Positions 26,902 through 35,696 of a DNA stretch of 64,000 nt are shown here, one piece after another. This DNA comes from Armatimonadota bacterium (GTDB taxonomy: Bacteria > Armatimonadota > Fimbriimonadia > Fimbriimonadales > Fimbriimonadaceae), in NCBI GenBank assembly GCA_027451905.1, contig DAIDHV010000001.1, forward strand, positions 581,245-645,244, written 5' to 3'. The notes beneath the pieces were generated by a model. That model worked only from the letters and a program-made list of their open reading frames with translations, did not search any database and was not told where the DNA came from. The position numbers and the translations under genes are program-made. Each line of letters begins with the position of its first letter. The stretch's first letter is position 1.

Positions 26902-27741
26902 CTAGCCCAGATCGAATTGGCCTTGGTATAAAACCTCGGCTCTGCCAATTAAGGCCAGTTCAGAATCCCAACTGGCCGCCTCAACCCAAACCGATCCCCC
27001 CGGGTTGACAACTTCTATTTTGCCGCCATATCCCCTTTCTCTCATCAGTTCGGCTCCGGTTGCGGCGCTGCCGGTTCCGCAGCCTAATGTTTCGCCAACT
27101 CCCCGCTCCCAAATTCTGATCTTGACTCTATTTTCGTCGAGTACTTGCCGCCAAATCACGGATGTTCTCTCCGGAAAATCGGGGCTGTTTTCCAGTTTTT
27201 GGCTTACGGCCCTGAATTCCTCATCACTAGATGGCAGTCCGGCTTCTAGCACGACATGGGTTGATCCGGTTGAAAGGGCGCTTCCTTGATAGCTTTTGTG
27301 ATTCCACTCGACAATTCCTGCTCGATGGAACGTGATTTCGGGATCTTTTACAAAGCGCACAGGAATCTGGTCGGGACTGGTGTCGGCTTTGCCAAGAATG
27401 GTCCTCACATCCTTGCCATGGATCGAGGCTTCCACAATTCGGCCGTGATGATCAATCGCAAATTGGTCTTTCACCCATCCTAGCTCGTGGGCAACATGAG
27501 CCGCGCAGCGCAAACCGTTTCCGCAAAAATCCTCAGATCCGTCAGGGTTAAACATGCGGAGTTTCAGTCCCTGCTCCCACGCGGCAAAGGCAAGCAAACC
27601 ATCGCCGCCAATCCCAGTTCTTCGATCAGAAAGCCGGACAGCCAATGCCGACAAGTCAGTTTGGCAGACATCCTCCAAGTGGATCAATGGAAAATCATTG
27701 CCAATCGACTGGACCTTGTAAAAAGGGAGTTTCTTCTTCAA
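26902..27741 (-). CDS. dapF: Diaminopimelate epimerase
   Basis: DapF converts LL- to meso-diaminopimelate for lysine and peptidoglycan synthesis. Both catalytic cysteines are visible: Cys73 in FCGNGLRC and Cys221 in GCGTGSAA (numbered from the TTG start), together with NPDGSEDFCG. A longer frame from 27825 lies inside the upstream gene. I choose TTG at 27741-27739 because it overlaps the upstream TGA as TTGA, starts MKKKLPFYKVQSIGNDF as in relatives, and gives the usual 279 residues. Translation is probably coupled to the preceding large gene. Confidence 0.94.
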   Translation of the reverse strand: MKKKLPFYKVQSIGNDFPLIHLEDVCQTDLSALAVRLSDRRTGIGGDGLLAFAAWEQGLKLRMFNPDGSEDFCGNGLRCAAHVAHELGWVKDQFAIDHHGRIVEASIHGKDVRTILGKADTSPDQIPVRFVKDPEITFHRAGIVEWNHKSYQGSALSTGSTHVVLEAGLPSSDEEFRAVSQKLENSPDFPERTSVIWRQVLDENRVKIRIWERGVGETLGCGTGSAATGAELMRERGYGGKIEVVNPGGSVWVEAASWDSELALIGRAEVLYQGQFDLG

Positions 27742-29723
27742 TTCAAAGGTTCCAGATAGCACTGAGCCGATTCCACCGTCTTGGCAAACCACTGCCCGTC
27801 TGGTGACACTAAGGGAAACCACCAAGCACTGGGGCGTAAGTTGGAGTGCTGAAGCCCTGCCGATGCAATGACTGCCTCCCTAATGAGCCTTGCCCTTGCT
27901 TCTTCTGCCAAACACTCGATCTGGCGACGTACCTGGTGCCGCGCCTTGCGGTCTGACCCTTGGGTGATCCGTCCTTGATCTTGTGACGCAACTTTTAAAT
28001 CCGCCTTGGCTAAATCAATATCTGCAACCGTCTTTGCAATGGCATCCTGAAAAGACTGTCTTTTTTGGAGGTCAGCTTCAGTCGGTTCCTTTTCAAAAAT
28101 GAACTCCCTAAAGTGAGCACCCATAGCCTGTTCTAAATTCTGCCGCTCTAACTTCAGGAACCGAATCTTTTGGTACAGGCCCTGCCGAACCTGCCTTTTT
28201 TCATCAATCAGGGCCTGCACTTTGGACTGCTCGGCCTGAACCTCTTCGTATTTGCTGGCTTGCTCCTTCCAAAACTCAGAGGGTTCATAGATTCCTTTTT
28301 CGGCTTCGGCTGTGTGTTTGGTCAGGAATTGCAAGAGATCAAGTGGTCGTTTCAGGGTGCCTAGCTCAGAAAGCAGCTTTTCTTGGTCTGCCCCAACTTT
28401 TTGCCAATTGGCTGCAAATTCCTTGGTAGTGATGGACTGACGGTTAAATGGACCCTGCAGCGGCAAAGGCACTTTGATGTTGGCGTTAACTGCGGCAAGA
28501 CTTGACCAAGCGTCGTATTTCACCCTCAGGATGGGATGAAGCTTAAAGTCAATAGAAAGCTGAGAGGATAAGATTTGCTGCAGCTGACGGGATCGGTGAA
28601 CATATCCGCTTGCCCCTTCGTGAAAGGCAAAGCAGTATTCTCTGCTCAGCATTCCAATTAAGGTGACTGCTTTTCCAACCACCACGCAATGGCTTCCAAA
28701 TTTTTCTTCTAAAGCAATAGCAAAATCTTTCACCGTCTTTGGTTCCTTGGCAAAGGTAAGGAATTGAGGCTGCGGGGTCATAAGCACGGCTCCGCGCTTG
28801 CCAAGCCGAATGGTGCCTCTTCCAATCTTAGGGATGTAAACGTCAAACGGCAAGGCGCCGGTGCCAAAGCGATCCAGCTCATAAAGCCCCGAACCTCTGA
28901 CTGCCGTGTTATAGGCTTGGACTGCAATCGCACGAGTTTCTGGCCGGATAAAGATATCCAACAACTCAAATCTGGGCAGTTCACAAGACTCTCGGTTAAA
29001 TCTCAACAAGCGGCTTGTGCGGGTTGTACTGATGCGGCTTTCTTTGCCCGAGACTAGCCGATGCAATTGAGCTAAAAACGATTCGTAAAGGTCCGATAAC
29101 GTACAACAACTCGATTCATCGGCACGATCACAAACCAGGTCTCGCAATTCATTGGCCCTTTTCAATCCTGCCTCATAGGACTCTCCTTCCAAGCAGTTCA
29201 AAGACTCATCTATTGCCCAGTCTAATGCTCTTTTGAGTTCGGGAAGGATAGACCGGCAGGGAACCTCGGAAGCAACCAGACTGTCATCTCCCACGCTTAC
29301 AATTCCTCTCCAACCCCATGCTTCGGTGAGTTTTTCTACAAAACCGGGGTGCAAGGCTTCTAATCGCCTAGTTCTTAAACCAGAAGCGGTAAAAGTGTCT
29401 CGCTTGATCACCGTTTCACTGCCAAACAAAGTCGAAAACTCGGCTGCCGCGCTCCAAATTTCTTTCGTCGAAGTATCGTTATGAGGCAGCGCCAAAAACC
29501 CTTCTTGCCCTTTGGTACTTCCCGGAACTTTGGCAAAATAGTCCGTATCATGGATGCCGGCAACAAAGTCTCTGCCGTTGCCATGAGAAGCCAACCAATT
29601 GGCAATGCCAGCCTTCATCGGCTCATCCCAAAAGACGGTTTGCCCTAGGGCCAAAATCGGGATGTTGGGGGCAACCTCGTCTAGATGGGCAAACGCCTCT
29701 TCAAGAGACAATTCCTTGGTCAT
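27738..29723 (-). CDS. Unrecognised 661-aa protein with C-terminal coiled coil
   Basis: I do not recognise this protein. It has no signal peptide or membrane span. The N-terminal 200 residues have features such as PILALGQTVFWDEPMKAG, DFVAGIHDTDYFAKVP and LPHNDTSTKEIWSAA; the middle has LPFDVYIPKIGRGTIRLG; residues about 450-610 are rich in Glu, Lys, Gln and Leu with heptad-like spacing (QALIDEKRQVRQGLYQKI, LKLERQNLEQAMG), suggesting a long coiled coil. It is the first gene before dapF and the stop overlaps the dapF TTG start. A cytoplasmic structural or nucleic-acid role is conceivable but unsupported. Confidence 0.85.
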   Translation of the reverse strand: MTKELSLEEAFAHLDEVAPNIPILALGQTVFWDEPMKAGIANWLASHGNGRDFVAGIHDTDYFAKVPGSTKGQEGFLALPHNDTSTKEIWSAAAEFSTLFGSETVIKRDTFTASGLRTRRLEALHPGFVEKLTEAWGWRGIVSVGDDSLVASEVPCRSILPELKRALDWAIDESLNCLEGESYEAGLKRANELRDLVCDRADESSCCTLSDLYESFLAQLHRLVSGKESRISTTRTSRLLRFNRESCELPRFELLDIFIRPETRAIAVQAYNTAVRGSGLYELDRFGTGALPFDVYIPKIGRGTIRLGKRGAVLMTPQPQFLTFAKEPKTVKDFAIALEEKFGSHCVVVGKAVTLIGMLSREYCFAFHEGASGYVHRSRQLQQILSSQLSIDFKLHPILRVKYDAWSSLAAVNANIKVPLPLQGPFNRQSITTKEFAANWQKVGADQEKLLSELGTLKRPLDLLQFLTKHTAEAEKGIYEPSEFWKEQASKYEEVQAEQSKVQALIDEKRQVRQGLYQKIRFLKLERQNLEQAMGAHFREFIFEKEPTEADLQKRQSFQDAIAKTVADIDLAKADLKVASQDQGRITQGSDRKARHQVRRQIECLAEEARARLIREAVIASAGLQHSNLRPSAWWFPLVSPDGQWFAKTVESAQCYLEPLN

Positions 29724-29883
29724 AGTGTTTATGTACTCATTCTACGCACGAACACGACTCTGATGACCAAATTTCTTTTGGAAGATGACACATAACGGTT
29801 TTTTGCAAAAAAACTTCAATACCAAGACTTAATGGAGATGTTCAGGCTAAAAAGTACCGAAGATAGATAGAGAGCATTTCTTT

Positions 29884-30477
29884 ATGGCAAACAGTGAAGT
29901 CTATCGAAACCGACGCTGCCGTATGCAGCGACTTCGAGACTCTAAAATCCTTTATGGCTGGGTTATCAATTACGATAAGAAGGCTTGCTCTATTCGTCTG
30001 GCTGGAAAGAACCTTGAGTTTCAGTACGATGACAAATTCAATGTCGATATTTTTGGCCAAGACACAACCGCTACTTTTCAAGGAACTTTGCTATCGGTTA
30101 CAGATGCCCTGCTTCATGTTCAGATCGCTTCTGTGATCCAGTACCGGTCTGCAACCGAGAATGTGAGGGTCATCGTTACCAATGGAGTAGGCAAGATGAC
30201 TGTTGGTGAGGAGCGTATGGAAGTTGAAGTCCTAGACATCAGTGAAAATGGCGTTGCCCTTTCCAGCCCAGAGCCGGTTCCCTCGAAGAGCAGAATTCGG
30301 CTTGTTATGCAGATTGCCGGCAACTCTATTCAAGTTTTTGCAGAAGTGGCTTATTGCCGCAAAAATGTGCCAACCGAGGGCATCTATCGCATTGGTGCCA
30401 AATTTACTGAGGTTGATAGAATCAACCGTGGCCATATTCTTGAACTGATTTCGAATCCAATTTACTTTGCCGCCTAA
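29884..30477 (+). CDS. PilZ-like domain protein
   Basis: The 197-residue cytoplasmic protein has an N-terminal beta-rich region (residues 1-95) and a C-terminal domain with the PilZ pattern VEVLDISENGVALSSPEPV (D-x-S-x-x-G) and the closing YRIGAKFTEVD strand. The usual RxxxR motif before the barrel is not clear: only RSATENVRV is seen. Binding of cyclic-di-GMP is therefore uncertain. Such proteins often control pilus motors or surface behaviour, and pilB lies about 2.5 kb away. The divergent upstream gene leaves 160 bp for promoters. Confidence 0.75.
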   Translation: MANSEVYRNRRCRMQRLRDSKILYGWVINYDKKACSIRLAGKNLEFQYDDKFNVDIFGQDTTATFQGTLLSVTDALLHVQIASVIQYRSATENVRVIVTNGVGKMTVGEERMEVEVLDISENGVALSSPEPVPSKSRIRLVMQIAGNSIQVFAEVAYCRKNVPTEGIYRIGAKFTEVDRINRGHILELISNPIYFAA

Positions 30478-30519
30478 CCCATTCATCCTTCTGCAGTCAA
30501 AGTAGGAGATAATGAAGGT

Positions 30520-31176
30520 ATGCGGGAAGATAAGGCTGGCAACAGCGGCAGTCATCCGTTCCCAAGCACAGCCGCGGAGTCTAACCAATTGCGGGCAGCT
30601 CAGGATCAATTTATTCTGGAATGGGGCAGGATGAGTTCCTCTTGGGGGATAAACCGGACGATGGCGCAAATTCATGCTCTGCTGTTTGTTGTAGAAGAGC
30701 CACTGGACGTCAACGAAATCATGGATCGCCTTCAGATCTCCAGGGGTAATGCCAGCATGAACCTGCGTGAACTAATGGATTGGGGCATTGTGCGAAGGTT
30801 CCGAAGGCCAGGAGATCGCAAGGACACCTATTCCAGCGAAAGCGATCCCTACCAGATGTTTGCAAGAGTTGTACGAGAGCGAAAAAGACGAGAGCTTGAT
30901 CCCACCGCCGATGCCCTGCGAGAGGTGCTCGCGATGCTTCCCCCCGTGGATCCCGATTTGCCAAAAGAAGAAGGAATCGAATCTTTGCGTACGCGCCTCA
31001 CCGGCCTCCTAGAGATTTTTGAAATTATTGATGCCGCGTTCCGACAGATTTTTGGGGTTGGAGATGCCCTTATTGGAATTCAAGAGCTACTGGCAGAAGC
31101 TCGAAGGAACCCCTTCTTTACAGAAAGTGGGATTCTTGATATGAAGACCAGCACCTTATTTGAAAAGCAAGGATAA
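30520..31176 (+). CDS. GbsR/MarR-like transcriptional regulator
   Basis: The 218-residue protein opens with a winged helix of the GbsR type: FILEWGRMSSSWGINRTMAQIHALLFVVEEPLDV, then EIMDRLQISRGNASMNLREL and WGIVRRFRRPGDRK. These are typical of MarR-superfamily regulators of osmoprotection or envelope genes. The C-terminal half is helical (TGLLEIFEIIDAAFRQIF) and probably dimerises. It follows the PilZ-like gene by 42 bp and may be cotranscribed. Targets are unknown. Confidence 0.85.
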   Translation: MREDKAGNSGSHPFPSTAAESNQLRAAQDQFILEWGRMSSSWGINRTMAQIHALLFVVEEPLDVNEIMDRLQISRGNASMNLRELMDWGIVRRFRRPGDRKDTYSSESDPYQMFARVVRERKRRELDPTADALREVLAMLPPVDPDLPKEEGIESLRTRLTGLLEIFEIIDAAFRQIFGVGDALIGIQELLAEARRNPFFTESGILDMKTSTLFEKQG

Positions 31177-31304
31177 GGTGCCTCCGCCAAGCCGTCGTTG
31201 CGTCTTGATCGCCGCGCTTGGCAAAAGATTCGAACCCAAAGTTAAATTGCCAACCTTCTTGACTAGATTTTCAAGAGGGTTGGCAATGCTTTGGATTGAG
31301 TTGA

Positions 31305-32957
31305 CTAGGCAGCTTTTAACAGTTGAAGATGATCGGATACGGAGTCGAAGTAGATATTTCTTTCTGCTTCTTCTCGGGTTGTGATACCCTCTGCGATCAA
31401 CCTTTCTGCCTGCTGGCTCATCGGCCTGTATCCGGCAAGGAATGCAGATTCCACCAATTCTTCCATCGGAGCGCGGCGGGCAATGGCAGCCGCAACCGCA
31501 CCATTGATCGGCATGATTTCTTGAACGGCTTGCCTTCCTTTAAACCCAGACCGAGCGCAATCGGCACAGCCCTTTCCGTGACAGCGCTTGCATGTTGTGC
31601 GCACTAACCGCTGCGACATAATTCCGCACAGCGTGGCACCCAACAAAAATGGCTCGACACCGATATCCAGCAATCGAGGAACTGCGCTTGGCGCGTCGTT
31701 ACAGTGAAGCGTGCTAAGCACCATATGGCCAGTTAAGGCAGCGCGGATCGCGGTTTCTGCCGTTTCTGCGTCTCTGATTTCACCAACCAAAATCACATCG
31801 GGGTCTTGCCTTAAAATTGCTCTCAGCTGAGATGCAAACGTCAGACCAACTTTTTCGTTGACCTGAGACTGGCTGATTCCTGGGATTTCGTACTCAATCG
31901 GGTCTTCGCAGGTTAAAACGTTCTTGGTAACATCCCTCATTTCCTGCAGGGCCGCATAGAGAGTTGTCGTCTTTCCACTGCCGGTTGGTCCTGTGACGAG
32001 GAATATCCCATAGGGCCTGCCAATGATCTGCTTGAACTGCTCTAATTGATCGGGGAAGAATCCAATTTGGTCAAGAGACTTCAAAGATTTGCTCTTATCA
32101 AGGATTCTTAAGACCATGCGCTGACCATATTGGCTGGGCAAAGTCGAGACACGGAGATCGACATCTCTACCGTCGACTTCAACCGTCACGCGGCCATCTT
32201 GTGGAAGCCGTGATTCAACGATATCCATTTCCGACATGATCTTCAGCCTTGTCAAAAACATCGAGAAAATGGAAGCCGGCATCTCTCTGACCGGACGCAG
32301 GTGGCCGTCAACCCTAAACCTCACTTCGATCTTATCGGATCGTGGTTCAATATGGATGTCACTGGCACCGGTTCGAATCGCTTCGCTTAGAATCTGGTTA
32401 ACAAGACCAATAACGGGCCTTGTGTCTCGCTCGGCTAGGTCTGCCTTCTGCTGCACATACTCCCTGCCCGACGCTTCCCCAACCGCCTTGAGGATTAAAT
32501 CGTCAACATCGGTATTGATGGTAGCCACATTCATGGTGGCATCCAAAATGGCGCTTAATCGAGTGAGATCGACCAAAACTGGCTGAATTCTTCTTCCACT
32601 GATGTTTCGGGCAAGATCAATCGCGTCAATATCGGCGGGATCTCTCATCCCTAAGATAAGTTGATCTCCCTGCACCCGGATCGGCAAGATTTGGTGCCGC
32701 CTGCACAACTCTCTGGGAATCAAAACCAATGAGTCCGAACTTGGTGGATGTTGGTCCAATCTCCAAGGAGAAACTCCGTGTTGGGCTGCTAATACGTTGA
32801 GGAGTTGATCCTCTGAAATCGCCCCCATTGCAACAAGAATCTGCCCGAGACTGTTGGGTGACTCTTTTTGAATTGCAAGTGCGTCGGCTAAATGCTTCTC
32901 ATTAATCAGACGCAAAGAAAGGAGGGTTTCTCCTAATCGTTTTCGATGGCTCGCCAT
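31305..32957 (-). CDS. pilB: Type IV pilus assembly / type II secretion ATPase
   Basis: This hexameric ATPase drives pilus extension or type II export. It has the GspE N-terminal domain (RLGETLLSLRLINEKHL), the N2 region, a Walker A GPTGSGKTTTL, the Asp box (TCEDPIEYEI), Walker B ILVGEIRDAETAE and the His box (LSTLHCNDAPSAVPRL). A tetracysteine zinc site is present as CKRCHGKGCADC, as in PilB/GspE. Start 32957 (MASHRKRLG) is preferred to 32987, which adds a Gly/Ala-rich decapeptide. No pilT or pilC is adjacent; the pilM-Q operon lies 18 kb away. Confidence 0.93.
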   Translation of the reverse strand: MASHRKRLGETLLSLRLINEKHLADALAIQKESPNSLGQILVAMGAISEDQLLNVLAAQHGVSPWRLDQHPPSSDSLVLIPRELCRRHQILPIRVQGDQLILGMRDPADIDAIDLARNISGRRIQPVLVDLTRLSAILDATMNVATINTDVDDLILKAVGEASGREYVQQKADLAERDTRPVIGLVNQILSEAIRTGASDIHIEPRSDKIEVRFRVDGHLRPVREMPASIFSMFLTRLKIMSEMDIVESRLPQDGRVTVEVDGRDVDLRVSTLPSQYGQRMVLRILDKSKSLKSLDQIGFFPDQLEQFKQIIGRPYGIFLVTGPTGSGKTTTLYAALQEMRDVTKNVLTCEDPIEYEIPGISQSQVNEKVGLTFASQLRAILRQDPDVILVGEIRDAETAETAIRAALTGHMVLSTLHCNDAPSAVPRLLDIGVEPFLLGATLCGIMSQRLVRTTCKRCHGKGCADCARSGFKGRQAVQEIMPINGAVAAAIARRAPMEELVESAFLAGYRPMSQQAERLIAEGITTREEAERNIYFDSVSDHLQLLKAA

Positions 32958-33100
32958 TGCAGTATCTGCGGGTGCCCCGGCACCCAATCTTTGTTATCGG
33001 ATGTTTCACAACGCGTTCTTACAATAAATTGACAATTCTTATGCATCTATGTGCGGTTAGAGTGCTGAGGATTCAGGATGTCGGTCGGTAAAATACGTCT

Positions 33101-34168
33101 GTGCTTCAAAAACTGCAGGAGATTGAGCAGCGATATCAAGATCTTGATGCTGAATTCAATGACCCCTCCATTGTCTCGAGACCGAAAGACATGCAGAGGA
33201 TAGGCAAGGCACGCGCCGCCTTAGAGCCGATTGCGGCGACAATACGGGACTATAAGTTGGCAACCCAGAACGTCCAAGAGTTGGAAGAGGCGTTGAATGA
33301 TCCTGAGTTAAGGGAGCTTGCCGAAGCCGAAATCGAATCAGCAAGGGCCCAAGTTGCTGATTTAGAGCAGAAGCTTAAATTGATGCTGGCACCTAAAGAT
33401 CCCAACGATGATCGCGCCGTCATTATGGAAATCCGCCCTGCTGCCGGAGGAGAAGAAGCCTCACTTTTTGCGGGTGAACTGTTAAGGCTTTATTTAAGAT
33501 ACGCAGAGCGAAGAAAATGGAAGGTTGAGCTTGTTGAAGTTGAAGAAACCGGCCTTAAGGGAATTTCTAGGGCTACCTTTAACATCAACGCGGATGGGGC
33601 CTATTCTCAGCTCAAGCACGAAAGCGGCGTTCACCGCGTCCAGCGGGTGCCTGCCACTGAGAGCCAGGGACGCATCCACACATCAACGGTTACCGTTTCT
33701 GTTTTGCCAGAAGCTGATGAAGTTGAGGTGGATATCAAGGCAGAAGATATTGAGGTGTCTACATTCTGTTCAAGCAGTGCTGGTGGCCAGCACATGCAAA
33801 AAAACGAGACCGCAATCCGCATTATCCACAAGCCCACTGGCATTGTGGTGACCTGCCAAGATGAGCGAAGTCAACAGCAAAATAAGCTAAAGGCGATGGC
33901 GGTGCTTAGGGCAAAATTGTATCAAAGAGAACAAGAACGATTGGCTTCTGAGCGGTCGGGTGCCATCAAGGGGCAAGTGGGAAGTGGAGACCGAAGTGAA
34001 AAGATTCGGACCTATAACTTCCCTCAAAGCCGCATCACTGACCACCGAATTGGTTTCCAAGAGAATAACATCAATGCATTTATGGATGGAGACATCCAAG
34101 AGCTTATAGATGCCTTAATCCAAGCCGAGCAGGCGAAAAGGCTTGCCGATGGCGATCAGGCCGCTTAA
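33101..34168 (+). CDS. prfA: Peptide chain release factor 1
   Basis: RF1 terminates translation at UAA and UAG. The 355-residue protein carries the RF1-type recognition motif PAT in RVQRVPATESQGRIHTS and the catalytic GGQ in SSSAGGQHMQKNETAIR, with the coiled N-terminal domain 1 intact. It starts with GTG at 33101. The region to the divergent pilB is about 140 bp. No prmC methyltransferase gene, the usual neighbour that modifies the GGQ glutamine, is downstream. Confidence 0.97.
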   Translation: MLQKLQEIEQRYQDLDAEFNDPSIVSRPKDMQRIGKARAALEPIAATIRDYKLATQNVQELEEALNDPELRELAEAEIESARAQVADLEQKLKLMLAPKDPNDDRAVIMEIRPAAGGEEASLFAGELLRLYLRYAERRKWKVELVEVEETGLKGISRATFNINADGAYSQLKHESGVHRVQRVPATESQGRIHTSTVTVSVLPEADEVEVDIKAEDIEVSTFCSSSAGGQHMQKNETAIRIIHKPTGIVVTCQDERSQQQNKLKAMAVLRAKLYQREQERLASERSGAIKGQVGSGDRSEKIRTYNFPQSRITDHRIGFQENNINAFMDGDIQELIDALIQAEQAKRLADGDQAA

Positions 34169-34285
34169 TCGGCTTTCCTCGCTGATTTACCCGTTTTTGT
34201 TACCAAACTAATTTCTGGCATAACGATTGCAACTCTTTGTTCACGAGGCCGAAACTTCTTCAGGAAGTGGCCCGGAGACACAGAC

Positions 34286-34528
34286 ATGAAAAAGATCGTT
34301 CTTCCTATCATCGCCATCGCATCAGTCGTTGGTTTCGCCCACGCTGACAGCCATATCACAATCGGCCAAAACTTGTCAAACAACAACAGCCCTTCCTACG
34401 GTTCTTACAGCAATGAAGACCATGGTGGAAACAAGGGTGGCAAAACTCAGTGCGTGCCTGAGCCAGCCAGCATCGGAGCCATCGGAGCCGGACTTCTTGG
34501 CCTCGTTTCTCGCCGACGCCGCAAATAA
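34286..34528 (+). CDS. Small PEP-CTERM protein (80 aa)
   Basis: The protein has a signal peptide (MKKIVLPIIAIASVVGFAHA), a short Asn/Ser/Gly/His-rich middle and a C-terminal PEP-CTERM tag: VPEPASIGAIG, a hydrophobic helix and RRRRK. Such tags are processed by an exosortase at the inner membrane; no exosortase is in the window. The mature part is only about 35 residues. It is followed by a strong terminator and precedes three larger PEP-CTERM genes. Confidence 0.85.
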   Translation: MKKIVLPIIAIASVVGFAHADSHITIGQNLSNNNSPSYGSYSNEDHGGNKGGKTQCVPEPASIGAIGAGLLGLVSRRRRK

Positions 34529-34553
34529 GCTTGCAGCTATTTTAACAAATCAC

Positions 34554-34586
34554 ACCCGCGTTCATCCTTGAATGCGGGTTTTTTTA
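34554..34586 (+). terminator. Rho-independent terminator after the small PEP-CTERM gene
   Basis: The arms acccgcgttca and tgaatgcgggt pair with one G-T around the loop tcct and are followed by a run of T residues. Confidence 0.9.
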
Positions 34587-34620
34587 TTGTCACAGTTTTC
34601 ATAGCTCAAGACAAAAGTAT

Positions 34621-34644
34621 TTGAGGATTTAAGCAAATCCTCAA
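34621..34644. repeat. Perfect 10-bp hairpin (ttgaggattt / aaatcctcaa)
   Basis: The arms are exact complements around the loop aagc. There is no T-run directly after it, so it is not a typical terminator; it lies between two that are. Confidence 0.6.
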
Positions 34645-34693
34645 ACAAATCAACAAGCAATGACTCAGGGCTTAGTTGAACAATCGACTCATT

Positions 34694-34725
34694 GACCGCC
34701 AGCCTTGGCGGTCTCTTTTTTTTAT
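34694..34725 (+). terminator. Second Rho-independent terminator-like hairpin
   Basis: The arms gaccgcca and tggcggtc pair perfectly around the loop gcct, followed by ctttttttt-type T-run. The annotated gene upstream already has a terminator, so this one may end a separate small transcript. Confidence 0.8.
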
Positions 34726-34846
34726 TTAAGGGCTTAAGCTGAAGAAAATCTTTCAAATTATGTTGACCAAGTCCTGTCACATATTGCAGGTCTCAAGTCA
34801 ATAAGGTTCTGAGCGAACTTGAATTTCGCATTTAAGAGGACATGTT

Positions 34847-35512
34847 ATGAAGAAAGTCTTTATTGGGGCAATATTAAGCCTTTTCGTTGTAGGGTTTGCA
34901 AATGCAGACGTACTGGATTTTACAGGCCTGAACTTGGGTACTCATCTGACAATTGATTTAACTTACAACAATGTGGACTACCACGTTGCCGCCGGTAAGT
35001 TGGACTTCAAGGATGTCACCACTGGCCAAGACTTGGTCACTGTTTGCGCTGACCTTACAGAAAATCTTGGAGGAGGCAACCAGAACTATGGCGTATCTTT
35101 AGCTCCTCCCGACAACCAGTTTCCGGGTGGCGATAAGGCTGCTCAGATTGTTGCCAATGAATTCAACCTTGCCACAACCTGGCAGCAGCAAGCTGGGCTT
35201 CAGCTTGCAGTTTGGGATGCGTTGTACAACAACAACACCTCTTTTGACTTGACCAATGCGTCATCTCCCCTCAGCATCACCAACTGGGACGGCACATCCA
35301 TCGCCGATCAAAACTCCATCAACGCTTATGCTCAGCAGTACTATGCTGGCTACAATATGGGCGGACAGTGCCTGTTCTTCAATGCAACCACACCGGGCAG
35401 CAACACCGTCAACGGTGGACAATCCCAATTTGCTCCGGTTCCTGAGCCAGCTAGCTTCGGAGCTCTTGCGGTTGGTCTGATTGGACTTGTTGTTCGACGC
35501 CGAGCCAAGTAA
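34847..35512 (+). CDS. PEP-CTERM protein with thioester-like Cys/Gln motifs, copy 1
   Basis: The 221-residue protein has a signal peptide (MKKVFIGAILSLFVVGFANA), a beta-rich domain and a C-terminal PEP-CTERM tag (VPEPASFGALAVG, RRRAK). Cys67 in VTVCADL and Gln119 in GLQLAVWDALY lie 52 residues apart, in contexts like those of the thioester domains (C... and TQxAIW-type) that bind surfaces covalently in Gram-positive adhesins. The two neighbouring genes keep both residues. A thioester is inferred, not shown. ATG 34847 has an AGAGGA ribosome site 6 bp upstream. Confidence 0.85.
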   Translation: MKKVFIGAILSLFVVGFANADVLDFTGLNLGTHLTIDLTYNNVDYHVAAGKLDFKDVTTGQDLVTVCADLTENLGGGNQNYGVSLAPPDNQFPGGDKAAQIVANEFNLATTWQQQAGLQLAVWDALYNNNTSFDLTNASSPLSITNWDGTSIADQNSINAYAQQYYAGYNMGGQCLFFNATTPGSNTVNGGQSQFAPVPEPASFGALAVGLIGLVVRRRAK

Positions 35513-35523
35513 CTTCAGTGCGA

Positions 35524-35553
35524 CGGGGCAAATCACAGAGTGAATTTGCCCCG
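35524..35553 (+). terminator. Hairpin after PEP-CTERM copy 1
   Basis: The arms cggggcaaat and atttgccccg pair perfectly around a 10-base loop, 12 bp after the stop. The T-run is weak, so termination may be incomplete. Confidence 0.65.
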
Positions 35554-35696
35554 CAATAATACTGGTATTTTCACAATTTCGCCTTTTTCCTAGCACTACT
35601 ACCTAGGCACGACGGCGAAATCATGGAACAATTTGATGCTAATTTCGTATTTGATTAATAGTGGCATATTAATTGTTGCCGACTATCAATACGTAT

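Larger units (their letters stand above)
34529..34846 (+). other. Non-coding gap with three consecutive hairpins
   Basis: No open frame with coding character is present. The 318 bp hold, in order, the terminator at 34554-34586, a perfect 10-bp hairpin at 34621-34644 and a second terminator at 34694-34725. A transcript starting after the first terminator and ending at the second would be about 100-130 nt, so a small RNA is possible. The leader of the next gene has a good Shine-Dalgarno (AGAGGA at 34835-34840). Confidence 0.5.

Noticed and set aside
33029..33034. Perfect TTGACA as a -35 box for prfA
   Set aside because: No acceptable -10 box follows at 16-19 bases, so I do not call a promoter.
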